Source: Oxyruncus cristatus (lineage: Eukaryota > Chordata > Aves > Passeriformes > Cotingidae). Taken from it: DNA of 64,000 nt. A program made the position numbers and the translations under genes. Within the stretch, counting starts at the first letter, position 1; each line of letters starts with the position of its first letter. Shown here one piece after another: positions 50,638 through 63,496 of this stretch. The stretch is taken from positions 62,001-126,000 of the forward strand of contig VXAY01003152.1 of NCBI GenBank assembly GCA_013399855.1, read 5' to 3'. Under the pieces are notes generated by a model. That model was not told the origin of the DNA and ran no database searches. It worked only from the letters and a program-made list of their open reading frames with translations.

Positions 50638-50715
50638 CACGGTGGTGCTGGATCAAGGGGTTGGACGTGATGATCTCAGAGGTCCTTTCCAACCCGTCTG
50701 ATTCTATGATTCTAA
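50638..50715 (+). mobile_element. CR1 3' tail, about 78 bp
   Basis: The segment runs ggtggtgctggatcaagggg, ttggacgtgatgatctcaga, ggtcctttccaaccc and ends tctgattctatgattcta, the standard last 80 bases of an avian CR1. It is sense-oriented and strongly 5'-truncated. The well-preserved sequence suggests a younger copy than the one at 706-970. Confidence 0.9.
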
Positions 50716-53079
50716 GATATGGTGATCCTCATTAATCCAAAATGTATCTTAGTTAAAACTTGTGTTCCTAGAGGGGACAAACTGCTAGTGTGAGTACTTA
50801 GACTTGGATGATGTTTTGCCACAAAGAATTAGTGTTTCCACCTTATAAAAATGTCACACTAAACATAATGACCTCTCTGAGAACAGCAATGAGAGGAGTA
50901 GGAGAGTGGCTCAGCATTAGCTGAGGCAGTGGTTTTACGGAGCTCCATAGCAGCATCTTCTCTAGATAACGACACCGATGGCTTGGCGGGACTCCATGCT
51001 CTGAGAAAGTGTCCTCATTGTAGGCTCTGCCCTCTTGCCAGAGAGTTGCTGCTTGCTAAACGCAGGTTGCCTCAGGGCTTGCCTGAGTGTGAGGTTGTGC
51101 ATGTCCCACTTCTAGCACAGCTTTTTGAAAACTCTCTGTAGCTGAGCTAGTGCAAAGGGCCAAATTAACCCTTTGGATGGAGATTATTCAGCCTTCTGTG
51201 GCGATATTCACCCATCAGCAAAGGAGAAAAAATTAAACTAAATTTTAATAAGCTAGTAAAATGAGTTATGATTAAAGAAGCTAGAATTGCATATGTATGC
51301 AGAATGAATTTGTAAGTATTTCAAAATTCATTAAGTATCACATATAATCCCAACCCATCATATGTTTGTTCAATCAGACACATCTCTAGTAGTAGTAGCA
51401 CACCAGCGCTGTATCTTGTGATATACCTCTAATCATAATTTTACACTACTTCATTGGAAAAACTCAGTTTTACACAGCTGCATGGTGTTTATACAGTATG
51501 TTGTGCTCAAGGGTAAGGCAAGAAAGCACTCAACCACGTGTCTTGCCTCTCTGATTGAATGCATAGGCAGCCTGAGCATGCTATGTTGTCTGCCTGCGAC
51601 CTTCAGAAGAAGTCTACAAAGCAGATCTCAAAATTAATTAAAATTATGGATTAACATTACTTAATGATGCTTAGAAAATTTTACTTTCACCTCTGACTTC
51701 TCTGTAAAGTGGAAAAATTAGCTAACAACTAAGGACCTACCAAAAATCCTGTCCTGTGGCCTTTTTTGCTCATTGTCCCCCCAAAGTGCGATGGTAGTTT
51801 TTCAAGTGGAAAGGTTATATGTGTGAGTTAAATTGCAGGGTCAGATGCTGCTCTTGGATGTGCATGAAGAATCCAGTTGATGATGATAGATGAATCAGGC
51901 CTTAGGTGGTAAAACTGGGGTATTTCACTCTTTAAGTTGAAGGAGAAAATGTGTGGCCACTTTTTCAGAAATACATAGTGACTGTGTGCCTTGGAGAAAA
52001 TATTCCCGAAATAACTGTATTGGTTCTCATGAGCAGGATGTTTTACAGCTGTGGGAACATCAACTCCCAAAATCATGAATATAAAAATCATAGATTTTTG
52101 AGTTTTTTAAACAGTAATTTCTTTCTTCTTCAGTTTTGAGGCTTCATGGTCCTCATATTCATATTTCTATTCTCCAAAACCCCAAAAAGATAAGATTTTT
52201 TTTCTTCTTTTGGAGGGGGTGAGGACAGGGAAGTGAGAAAATCAATCTATATTCACTTGACTCCCACGATAGGACCTTTAGAAAAGCATTAAGTATTATA
52301 AGTCTCAGTCAAGCAAGGTGACTGTCAAGGCTGCAGGTAGTCATTAGACAGAGGACCTTGTGAAAAATTAGTGGTTGTGTTGTTTCCTTTTTTGCTAGTG
52401 GGGCTATCACTTCTAGGATTAAAAAAGAAGCAAGCAGACTTTGTCACTCTTCAAAAAGCATAAGTCTTGTGACAAAAGACGTATCCTGGGAGGGGACATA
52501 GTGATGTATTTCCATTTAGAGTTGAGTTCTTTGCTGGCCCATGTCAGGAGACAGCCACTGCAGATACAAGGTGAGCTGTGGGGAGCGACCCAGCTTGGGA
52601 CCAGAAACTGCAGGAGGATGGCCGTGGTGAGTCTGTGCAGTGAGTTTGCTTCTGCTAGACTGAACTCCCAGAAAATAGTCATTGGTGATGATTTTTAACC
52701 TTGCAAAGAAAGGAGGTGCTGTTGCATGGGGTCACCCCACTTGCTTTCCTCTTTCAAGTAGCACAAGGGAAGGGAAATGGGCGTAAATTACCTTTTTGAC
52801 GAAGAGGAAATAAAACAGGGACAATTTTAACTCTGAAGAAAGAAAAAAAAAGATGGTTTCCATATTCGTGTGCAGGTTTCACATCTTTTTATTTGTCTGT
52901 TTTTCAGAGACTAAATTTAGTTGGTCTTAGCTGGTGTCCCTCCACACCCTAGCTGAAGGACTTGGGGGGTAGGCAAAGGAGTCAGTGTGTCTGGGAACAG
53001 GTTATTCTAGCTGCAAGAAAGAGGAAATTGTATTTAAAAACCCCATTTAATTAAATGACAACACTTGGGATTTCATTTA
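50716..53079. other. Unique intron
   Basis: Nothing recognised in this stretch; short open frames only. Confidence 0.5.
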
Positions 53080-53770
53080 ATTCACATTACAGGAGGAATT
53101 TAGACTTCCACTGCTACCACCTGCTGCCAGGCTGAGCTGCGAGCGTTGTTCCTGCGTCTCACCGATGCAGGTGAACTTAGTGCTGAACCACTTTCACAGT
53201 CCAGAAAGCATGACATTCCTTGTTACCAGTGGGAGGAAAGGCTAATTGAGAAGTGTGTATAAAAGCTGTAATGAGTAGCATTTACATGTATTGATTAGAA
53301 GCAGGCCACAGTCTCTCATTTATCACCACCAGCAGCTGTGAAATTTTCCCCACGTCGATTGGCACGGCTCATATTCCTGCTCCTCTGGTTCTTTATTGCT
53401 TTTTTCTTCCCCCCACCTGCCCTGAACCAGAGTGCTGATCCACCAGCTGGAATGGGCTGGTAATTACTCCGGCTTCTCCACCAGCTGCCACAATTGCCAA
53501 ACCGCTGGAGTGAAAAATTCCATCCTGCATTTCCGATTTTTTACATTACCACTGCATAATCATATTTGACGAATAATTAACCCGGGTTAATACTTCAGGG
53601 AGCCATTTGCAAGTAAATTGATAAGCTGAGTGCTGTAAAGGCACACAAGAGCTAAAGGCTTCAGGAAGATGCACAAAACAGCCCACTGACTGTGCTATTT
53701 CAATACGCGCACACCTCTTGACCATCTTAATTAAGAGTGGACGGTGGGTACTGTCCCCCATCTTCCTTAA
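53080..53770. promoter_or_regulatory. Candidate enhancer: CpG-retaining, homeodomain-rich segment
   Basis: About 15 CpG dinucleotides fall between 53137 and 53745, far more than in the neighbouring AT-rich intron. The segment has many homeodomain-type cores (ggtaattactcc, gaataattaac, cttaattaag) and a 16-bp perfect palindrome. It contains no repeat and no plausible exon. In introns of developmental transcription-factor genes such segments are often conserved enhancers, but this is inferred from texture only. Confidence 0.4.
53576..53591. promoter_or_regulatory. Perfect 16-bp palindrome ATTAACCCGGGTTAAT
   Basis: Two GTTAAT half-sites, as in HNF1-type homeodomain sites, point outward around CCGG. 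In the usual HNF1 site the half-sites face each other with one base between, so this is an everted version and may bind something else or nothing. Confidence 0.5.
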
Positions 53771-56219
53771 ACAGAGTCTGGCTCAGGAGGAGGGAGAGGA
53801 TGGGAAAACACACTCACAAAACACTCCACTGTATCTGTCTCATGGCAGTGGTGCAATGGTTGTGAATAAGTGCACTTTTCCTCCTTTTTAGATTTAGAAA
53901 TGAACACTGTTAGATCAGAATCTTGTTAAACAGGGCTGAAATCAATGGAAACTTTCCCTGCCAACTCAGTGGAGAATAAGGTTGGAGAGTTGTTTTCCCT
54001 ACCTTTAATAATAACATTCAGGTCAGTGAGAAAGTACAGCTGAGTCCTTTTGGAAATTTATATTTTTTTTCAATTAAGGCAGCTGCACTGTGTTTCAAAT
54101 GCATGCCTTTGCTTTGAGGTTGATCCTGGACTTCTGAGATTAGTGAAAAACCTCTCTATGTGACTTCTGTGGTTTAGAAATCCACTCTTTCTTCAGCTTT
54201 TAGAATGTTTGTCATATATCCTATTTTGAGTAGGATTGCACTAAATAGTAGCTGATTGGAAAATAATTTTTTTGGTTTCTTCTGTGCTTTTAAAAAGTAA
54301 AAAAAACCCAAACAAACAAAAAACCCCAACAAACCACAAAGGATTTCTGTCTTGCTGGTTTTTCTGTAACAGTTACTGTTATCCAGGCAAATACTTCTTC
54401 AAGGTGGCCAGTAAATTCCAAATAAATGTTCTGTAGCACAGTTTTGGGCACAGCAAGAGACAAGAATTAGAGTTAAATGAGAGTCACATTATTGCAGATC
54501 TTATCTGGGGCTTGCTTTCATTTGGTTTTTGCTATGTAGCAACATTCCTTAGATTCAGAATAAAATCTCATAAGGAATATTACAATATATTTCTATTTCT
54601 GGGGATACATGCCACAAAACAGTGTCTAAATGGAGAAAGAAAACAAAAATAATTAGTCACTTAGTCTTTTCATATGAACTGTGTGCGATTTTTTTATCTC
54701 CTCCTTTTAATTAGACTTCCAGCCTAATTCCTGATTTTTGGGAATGTCTAGTTTGACAGTCTTTCTTGGTGGCAGCCCTTATGTGCCATACAACTGCAAA
54801 ACTATGAATTCGGAGAACAGTTAGTGGATTTGTATATCACACACTTGCCAACATGCCCTAAGCAGAATACAGTCAAGACACCATTAGCAGTGGAGTTACA
54901 GAGCAGTCCCCAGCTGAGTACCCTGCCTGGCTGAACTCCCTGTACAAAGCCCTGTATGCTCCTCACGGAGCTTTGGCACGTCCCATCACTTGTGCCCCAG
55001 GAATGTCTGGAGAAGGTGAGTGGGCAGGTGGAAGTTACAAGCACCATTTTAGTTATTTTATCTCTACATGAAAGAAGAAAAATAGTTAAATAAAAATGTA
55101 TGTATTAGGGTTTAAGAGATCAAAGCACTTTTTATTATTCACTAAGATGACTCAGGAGAGAGACGCAGATGGGATTATTTAAAATTAAACAGTGTCACTA
55201 TGGTGCAATGAAGAGCGATGCTTTCTCTAACACAGCTCCTTCTTACAGATATGCTGACCGTGGGAGTAGGTTTGAGTGGGCTGCCATGAAATTGTAAGTT
55301 GGGTACCGGAAGGCAATGTCGGGTTTTTTTGGAAGGCACAGTATTTCTTTAAGAAGCATAAACCTTAATCATGTGGAATATTATTTTCATTTGCTTTAAG
55401 TAATAGAGGTTTATCAAAGTAGCTTAAGTTAAGAATTGTCTTATATGTAGTGATTTGCGCTGTTGCTAGTGAGAATTTAAGGATTTCTGGGTTATTTTGT
55501 GTAATTTGAAATCCCCGTAGTTTCAGAGAATTCTGAGAGGAAGAATAACACATCAGTATATGGGGGGGTTATGATTTCCAGTGGTTTTGTTATTTTTTGC
55601 AAATGAACTCAATTTAATACATATTTTATAAATAACTTATTCATTGTCAGGAGAAAGGCTAGCCAAATCTTGAATTTCTTCTTTAAGCCCCAGGCTGACA
55701 GCTGTATGTATTGTGGCAGATGTATGAATCCTGAATAAATCCCTACTAGAAATTTGGTGCAGAGGGATTTCATTGGAAATGTGATACACTAAAGACCACT
55801 GTCATTAGATCATTGCTGTTCAAAACTCATGAGCAATGTGTGTACAATTTGCCATAGCAAATGTTTCTAGAAACTGAGGCAGGTGCTTCAGGGTGTGGCC
55901 CACTCACAGTAAATGTGACAGGAATTAGCCTTTTCAGTTATGGTTTCCTTCCTCATGCAGCTTCTCAGATCTGCCTTACTATTTTCATGTGGACAAATTG
56001 TCATCAGTCTTATTGTCTACTCAGCTGTTTCTGTAAGCAACCTCTTTCAAACCTAAATAGAATTGCATGGCACGGCACTGCATGGCAATCCAGAAAATAA
56101 ATAAAGAATAACACTCTTCTGGCTATCCTGCTGTATTTCCCCAGCATTTCAGTGGTCAGAGCTTCTGTGCATGTCAGACTGAAAGTCAGTGCGGGGCATT
56201 TGTCACTGTGTGTGGTAAT
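53771..56219. other. Unique intron with an A/C low-complexity patch
   Basis: Contains a low-complexity aaaccc/aaacaaac patch at 54297-54340 and otherwise nothing recognised. Confidence 0.5.
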
Positions 56220-56400
56220 GCAGGGGAAAGCAGTTCCTTTCAGGGCTCAACTGTAGCACTAAGTGAAATCAATGGCCAAACAATCTAACACAATTGGTCA
56301 CATATTGATAGAATTAAACACCGCTGTTAACGTGACTTGTCATTGATCTGACAAAAACAGAGTCCAGGGTAAAAGTCGCCTGAAGCCTTTAGACTCTGTG
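56220..56400. promoter_or_regulatory. Candidate conserved noncoding element
   Basis: A short repeat-free stretch with closely spaced site-like words (gaaatcaatggcc, acacaattggtcac, tattgatag, gctgttaacgtgac, gtcattgatctgac). It looks regulatory by texture only. Confidence 0.22.
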
Positions 56401-59400
56401 TTTACATAGCAAAGGTTGGAAAATTATTCGCTCCATCTGCTTCTAACATTTTTTTCTATTTTTGCTGACAATACTCCTCACTCTGGAAAACACTTGCAGA
56501 ACTTTAACCTCTTTATTGTCAGAAACCTCACACATACATACACACAACACCGCCCACTGTGCAAATTCTCTCTTGGATCAGGCCATTGGGTCTCCTTTCC
56601 CAATACATACAGAGGGAAATGTTCACAAAAGTTAATCCAAAAACTGGGAACCTTCCCCATGTCAGGGACATGGTCATCTGGATCAGCTGCAGGCAGTTTT
56701 GTGAGCAGGCAGACACAAATGGTGGAATACAGAACATCCCTGCCTTTGAAACAGGGAATATATCAGGAAAGCAGAATTAAGCTCAAACCTTCTGGTGAAC
56801 AACATATCTGACTTGTGCAGGATATAGCCTGTTTTCAGGTTCAGAGGGTAAAAATACCAATAAAGACAGCAATTAAGACGTTCTCTGCTAGTATCACTTG
56901 AAAAGAGTTGCATTTCACGAATCAGTTTTATTGAGCTCCAGCTTTGCGTCTTCAGTTTAGGTGTTGGCCTTTTCTTGGTGTGTCAGAATCCAAAAGATTT
57001 TGCATTATGAAATCTTCAGCTAGCTGGAATAATTGCCATACACACTGGAAACAAGCTCCTAATGAGAGCCTGAAAGATCTGAGCAAATTGCTCCAGAGTA
57101 TTTGCAGGGGAAACTTGTTCTTAATGCTGCCAAGTTCTCTGATCTGACCTACGAGTCATGGTTTGCTTTTAGGCTGATTGCAAACCTGATAATGTTTTCT
57201 AAAGTACCATAAGAGCAAGGAGCCTGGGTTTGTAAAAACCATGTCTTAGTGGTAACTCGTAGTCACAACATGTCAGCCCTGCATTTCTGCACCATTCGCA
57301 GTGTCACGAAAGGCATTCTCACCTGCTCCACTCTCACAATCACTTCTCTCCTCCTCTCCTACAGCTCTCTGCCTCTTAGACATCTATTTTGTTTGCTGCA
57401 ATCTTTGTGTTGTGTTAGAGGTTATAGATACTTGACACTCTGATAGTGGATATTGCTTCTTCGTTTATCTGCTGGCTTCGTTTATCGTGCATTGCCGGTG
57501 ATGGTGCTGGCAGGCTGTGCTCCTGCATGTGCCCTCATGGCATGTGGTGTTCCTGGACAGCCTGAACACCCCAGGGTGATCAGCAGCATAAGTCTGCCTC
57601 ACACCTCAGTTTTGGGGGAGAGAAAGCTGTGTTTGCAGGGCTCTTGTTCACTTTTTTCTGATGTTACTGGTTTATAAAAAAAGCTTTCCAATCAAGTTCA
57701 GCGTAGACATTGCTGGTGGATTGTTGTTGCCTGTGGCAGCCGTGATGGCAAGATTTGCTGTGCTGCATGCAGCCTAGGGACTCTGAGGCGAGTTATCACA
57801 CCTCCACGGCTCCTTTCTTTATTTCACAAGCCTTGCAAAGATGTAGGGAGTGAGGGAGGGAGAAAAAACTTTAATGTACCTAGTAACATAGTCACAGTGG
57901 GGAGAGAGTCAGAAAAAAGTTATGCTGCTTACTTGCACTTCTTGCAACATTACAGAAGCAGACAGGTATCTTCTGAGTGCAATATGAGTTTTTCCAAGAT
58001 TATTAGCAGAAAGACATTCCCCCAGCAGGAAAGGAGCAAAGATACCTGTGCACAGTAATTGCATTCTCACAGTCTGAAGCTCTGTGGAATAAGGTGGTGT
58101 TGCTTATCAACCTTCTCAACATCCTTGTCATGAAACACCAGTGCATCAATGGTATACACATCTGAACTGGAAATGTGAAATTCTTGGAAAATATTACCCT
58201 ATACTGTAGTTGGAAGCTAATTTTCCATCATGACAATTCCCAGTAGACTCATACATTTGAAGTCTCAGTATGAACACACTGCGCTCATTCCAGGGGTTAA
58301 AGAACCATACTGACAGATGAGATGTGAGGAGTGAGACATAACTGCACTACAGAAATACATCTTGGGTAAAGAATAGGACACAGCTCCTGCATCTTCAAAA
58401 AAAGTAGCTGTGGCCAGGTCTTTGAATGCTATCAGCAAAGATCACACCACCAAGAAGGCAGCAGTGTGATGTGGCCTTCCTTCATACAAATGCTGTCTTC
58501 ATCCTCCTCTCTCAGTTGTACCCCTTCTCTTTTCCTAAAGTAATCTAAGACCTACAACTTCATGATGGTTTTATGAAGTGCCCTGATGGAGTGTACAGAG
58601 TGTGTGAGTGCCAAACATTGTGTTGTGTATGATGGCAATATAAAGAGAGTGCACACACAAAGGCTTTCTTCCTCTGATCTTTCTATGCAGTGGTTTGAGT
58701 AACATTTAGGAAAGTTCTTCAGCAATTGTACTTCTTTGGTTTGGATGCTTATAAAACCTTCAAATCTGTTGATACAAGAATAAATTATGTGAAATGAACT
58801 GCACCCACATGTAAATAGTGCCTGTAATTTTAGAGACACTTCATTCACTTACAGTGGGGAATTTGAAAAATATTTGTAAGACATACAGTTGCATTTTTTT
58901 TTCTGTAAGAAGCCTTACCTCTAATGACATTTTCTCACCAAAAGAAGTTAAAAACAATTTAAGATTAGTAGACTACATGGATTTATCTCAGTATAATTTT
59001 CATACAGCATTATTAGAAAAAAATAAGGAATGCTTATCTGATTTCATCACTCATTGCAAATAAAGTGGATTAAAAAAAATAAAAAGCCCTTTATGTTTGC
59101 TTGACACTCCTTTGCTGTTTAGAAGATAAAGTTTAAGGACTGTGGTTACCTTTTAGTTTCATAATTCTAGAGGACCAGGGGTTTTTGCCAAAATCCCCAG
59201 ATCTAGTCCTTAGAACTGCAAGACTATATTAGCAATGTTTTCCTTTGAATTTTTTAATCATCAGCAAATAGAAATTCTGACTAACAGATGCTCAAAATTT
59301 GTGTCAATTAACTTTTTAGGCTTTATAGGATACAGGAACACTGGCAAAATATACCCTGAATGTGTTTCTATTTGCTAGAATATGGTACTTAATTTTAAAT

Positions 59401-61929
59401 GAGGAACTAGTTAAATAACTACATGTAACCTTCACATTAGGGTTATTTCATCTCTTTCATTATTGTGTAACACTCTAACAGAGCAACAAAAATAAATATC
59501 CTTGATAGACTTGCAGTGATATATTGTGGTCACTGGAGACATTTTAAACAGTGCAGCCAGCTGAGTGAGATTTCTGTGCTGTCTGTATCTCTTTGTGTCC
59601 ATGAAGTGTTTAGTTCTTATTACAGCTTACTTATGCATCCTAGGATTGAATTTTTTTCCCTTAACTTAGACAATTGGCTGATCAAGGACAGCTCTTTAAG
59701 CAGGTTTGAGAGATCTGTAATAAATTATCAAAGACCTGTGAAGCCAGCTTCATAATAAATTATCCCAAGTCCCATGCAGTCCCTAGCATTGCAATTGGAA
59801 TTCATGGGAGCCTGGCCTGACACATCTCTGGAGAAAGTCTTAATCCTTCAAGTGAAAGTCTGAGAAACTTGGCATGACAGACTGTGTAAGATTAGGCCAT
59901 GACGATCTGCCAAGACTATTTTAGAAATTTTGTGCTTAATGGCCTCTGCTATATTTCTTGCTTGTTCTGCCTCCAGTAGGTCTTTAAGTCTATTGACATG
60001 GTAAAATATGGATGGTCCAACTGGACTGGTGAACTTTTAATTATCTATGTGCCACACTTTTTGTGCAGTGAATACCATGGCTCTTTGGTTTCAGAAATGT
60101 TTCTGTGTGTCCATAACCTTCCTGATGTGAGTAATTTCACTGTTGGGAGCAGAACTCCCTCATCCTGGTTCATGGCAGTACGGGGAAGGACTGGTAGGGG
60201 AAGTGAGGGTTTGCTGGCGTTTGCATGATGTGAGGTGTGAACAATACCTAATGGGGCTTGCTGTCCACTTACCACTGTGCAGTGTCTCCATCCACTCTCA
60301 GTTCCAGGATAAAAGAAAGCACATGCAAACATGCCTGCAGAATCAGAGCTGGTAGCTACCCAGCATTTTTTTTTTGCTGCAGTTGTTTTTTTTTTGATTC
60401 TCAGGTGTATTTGGATCAAGCTGAACTGAACAAGGCTTAGAGGGATCCATAAAATCTTCTGGGAAAAGTAGGAAAACCACTTAAAATATTTTTTTAATAC
60501 ATAAAATTGTAATGACACTGAAGTGCTTTCAGTGGAGACTTTCTAGTGTAGAAAATGTATTGCTTTGGGAAGCCAAGACTTTGCCTTTTTGGGTAACTTT
60601 CTGTAATTTTTTACAGTCTGGTGAAAGGTTTTAACCTTAAGCCTGCCATTAAATCAAGATATTTTATTTCTATATCCTGAGTTAATTTGGTAGTAGTTTC
60701 ATGTTTTTGGAGATTGACAAAAGAGAACATCTCTGCTGTGGCAGAGGGACTGGAATCAAATAAGTACACATTGAATCAGCCAGCTAATCAGGGGATTAAA
60801 GGTTAAAAAAATCCATGTGAGACACTTCAGTGAAATATTTGTGTGTGACAGGGCAAGGTCTGAATGACAGATGCATGTCATGCGTTGCAATATCGTATGG
60901 ATAAAGCATCCACCTAGATTGCATAGTTCTATATTGTTTGTATTGCAGTAATTTATAAAAAACCCAAGAAGAGTTGCATATTATTTTAGAGTGTGTTTTG
61001 TAAGCATCAGAAAGCTGGTCAGAAAAGTGAAGAAAATATGTACCATGATGACTATAATAAATCCTAGGAACGACCAATGGAAGCACACTTAGGGATATGT
61101 CTGTTGGCACATGATATATTGTATGGTCTATTCATGGGACAGGTATGACACTTCTTATGGGAATGGCAGCAGCTGTGTCTGCACATGTGGCATTAAAGAG
61201 AGAATTCATGTCCAGCATAAAGATACTTTGGTGTATGCCCAGAAACCAGTCTGCCCAGCAATGACTATTAGTGCTATTCTCCCCTTTTGACTGAAATCCC
61301 TCTGGAGGGGAAGGCAAACAGTAGTTTCAGCAGTGGATTATTAATATTGCTAGCATACGGGGGAACTGTTACTAAAGTTGCAAGGTTTAACCAAATGGGT
61401 ACCTGCAGTGTGCTGTTCCTTCAGAAAGATGTTCCCAATCCCACCAACTGTTTGTGCCTGGTTTTTTTTTCCATTTGTGGAAAAGAAATGGAGCTACTAC
61501 ACTAAAAGAAGATGGAGAGGAACACGCATCTTAGAGAAAATGAGGGTCTGGTGTCATGAGGCATTATCCTGGGAGAGACTCGGTTTTGTGTCCTGAATCA
61601 GATCTTAGTGCTCCCAGACTCAGTCAAGTGGGGAATGTGCCATTCTCTTTCCCCCTCCAGTTCTGGTTGTGGTCTGAAATTGTATTCTGGGTGTTAGAAA
61701 TGAGTGTACTGCTATAAAATGAGTGTACCCTTCCTCTTCTGAAAATGGAGCTTTGGAAAAATTTGGTTAACCAGTTTTAGCTACTTTGGCCTTTTCCAAT
61801 AAAGATAAAATAGCACAGAATCAGACGTTTTCTACCTCGGTCTACAGGTCAAATTATTCCTGTGTTGAGACATAGGCTTTACAGTAGTCTCTATTACCAA
61901 GCAGGGAAAAGTAAATAACCAAACATTTT
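56401..61929. other. Unique intron
   Basis: No recognised transposon, RNA gene or exon in 5.5 kb. A 131-codon frame at 56416-56811 and a 157-codon minus frame at 60045-60518 show no domain. Confidence 0.5.
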
Positions 61930-61935
61930 CTGTCC
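61930..61935. repeat. Target site duplication ctgtcc, left copy
   Basis: CTGTCC directly precedes the TG end of the second solo LTR and matches the six bases after its CA end. Confidence 0.85.
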
Positions 61936-62469
61936 TGCGGTGGTGATTTGGGTATAAGGGGCACCACAGGTTTGAGTGATCAGCTCATCACCTGGTGGGT
62001 GAATGCTCCCCCACTGCCCCCCTTCCGCCTGGCCCCAGGGAGCCCAGCACGGACCCACACAGACCAGAGGAGAGAGGCGAGCAAGAGAGAATTTATTGTG
62101 GGGAGGGGGTCATTTATAGGCTTCAGAGGGATCAGAAAAACACCAATAGAAAACCCTAAAAGTTTACAGAATCCACCAGTAACAAGTAAGGGTTAACATC
62201 CAATAGGAAAGGGTTAATAAAGGCCAATAAGAAAACTTCTAGATATCTTCCCAGCACATTCCTAAGTAGAGATAACAGTTTCCTAAAAGCATTTTGGGAA
62301 GAAGAAGCTGTGACTTAGCAAAAAACATACAAAAGGCCATATTGAAACAAGTTAAACAACATTAAAAACTTCTGACTTTACAGCATTTAGGCTGTTCTCT
62401 TCATTCTCTTTACTAGTCCATTTCTGACAGGACTTTTTCCACTCCACATAAAGCATGTCATTTCCCACA
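61936..62469 (-). mobile_element. Solo LTR, ERVK-type, 534 bp
   Basis: On the minus strand it starts TGTGGGAAATGACATGC and ends CAAATCACCACCGCA, giving TG...CA ends, and is flanked by a 6-bp direct repeat, the duplication size typical of ERVK (betaretrovirus-like) integrases. TATAAA at 62118-62113 and AATAAA at 62097-62092 mark the promoter and polyadenylation site, followed by a CT-rich then GC-rich R-U5. No internal genes are present. The + strand frame within it is an artefact. Confidence 0.87.
62092..62118 (-). promoter_or_regulatory. LTR TATA box and polyadenylation signal
   Basis: TATAAA and AATAAA are separated by only 15 nt, so the polyadenylation signal sits at or just before the expected RNA start. 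Both lie antisense to POU6F2. Confidence 0.65.
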
Positions 62470-62475
62470 CTGTCC
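62470..62475. repeat. Target site duplication ctgtcc, right copy
   Basis: CTGTCC follows the CCCACA end of the solo LTR, identical to the left flank. Confidence 0.85.
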
Positions 62476-63496
62476 TAAAAAAATAAATAAATTTGGAATT
62501 TTATATTTAATTAGTTTATAGAGTATTGGGAATTAAATTACATAAGAGGGTGACTTTTTTTTTTTTTCACTAGGATATTGTTAGCCCATTCCTCTTGGTC
62601 AAATTCAGGAAAGTTGACTATTGCATGATCTCTTCATAATCGCACTCTTTGTTCAAGGGATTTCGTGGCACTAAGTGCTGTATAAATACAGGATAAAAGG
62701 ATGGAGTTATCTCCAGAAGTTACAGAATTTTTGGAAAATGAGGAAAACTTAAGGACGCTGAGAACATTAACTTAGATAGTGGAAATGAAAGGTAAAGAAT
62801 TTTGGGCACTAATTATTTCCAAGAGGTGCCAAAATGTTCCTAATTTTCATAAAACTATGATATGTCTCAGTGTCTGTTGGGACTGAAACCTATAATGCTG
62901 AAGCAATCCTGATACAGGTGAGAAGAGGTTTTGTGAAAGCCTTTTCTTAATTTTATTTATTCTTACAGAAATTAAAAGAGAAGAGTATACAACAGCAAGA
63001 AACAGAGCGTGTGTTTTGCATACATAGAAAAGCAAGCAAAATAGATATAGCAAGGCACTGATACACATGCGAAAAATTGCATCAATACTTTAGTCATACA
63101 TCAGCTTATGAATACTGTATTGATCTGTTTTTCTTCCAGCATCAAGATAAGATTAGTGTTACATGCATGGAGCATCCTTAGCTATTGGATGCAGGAATTA
63201 GTGATTGGAACATAGAGGCTGGTAGTCAAGAAATCCCGATTCAAAAGATGGACAAAACACTCCTCACTTCCTTTTCTTGCTTTCCTCACCTGTTATTGTG
63301 ACTACAGAGATACTTCATACTTCCCGTATTAGAAGTCTGATATTATACATCTACTGGACAATTTAAGTGATTTTAAAATGTATGTGCAGAAAAACTGCTG
63401 ACTTTTGGTCTAGTCTATGAGTGTCCCTTTTACACTGCTGCATTTTTTTGCCTTTGTACCATTGAGGCAGCTGGAGGCCAAAACTGAGCATTGTTT
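62476..63496. other. Unique intron
   Basis: Nothing recognised apart from a T-run near 62557-62568. Confidence 0.5.

Noticed and set aside
60045..60518. 157-codon minus-strand frame as a gene
   Set aside because: No recognisable domain, no splice signals fitting a multi-exon gene and no coding-like composition.
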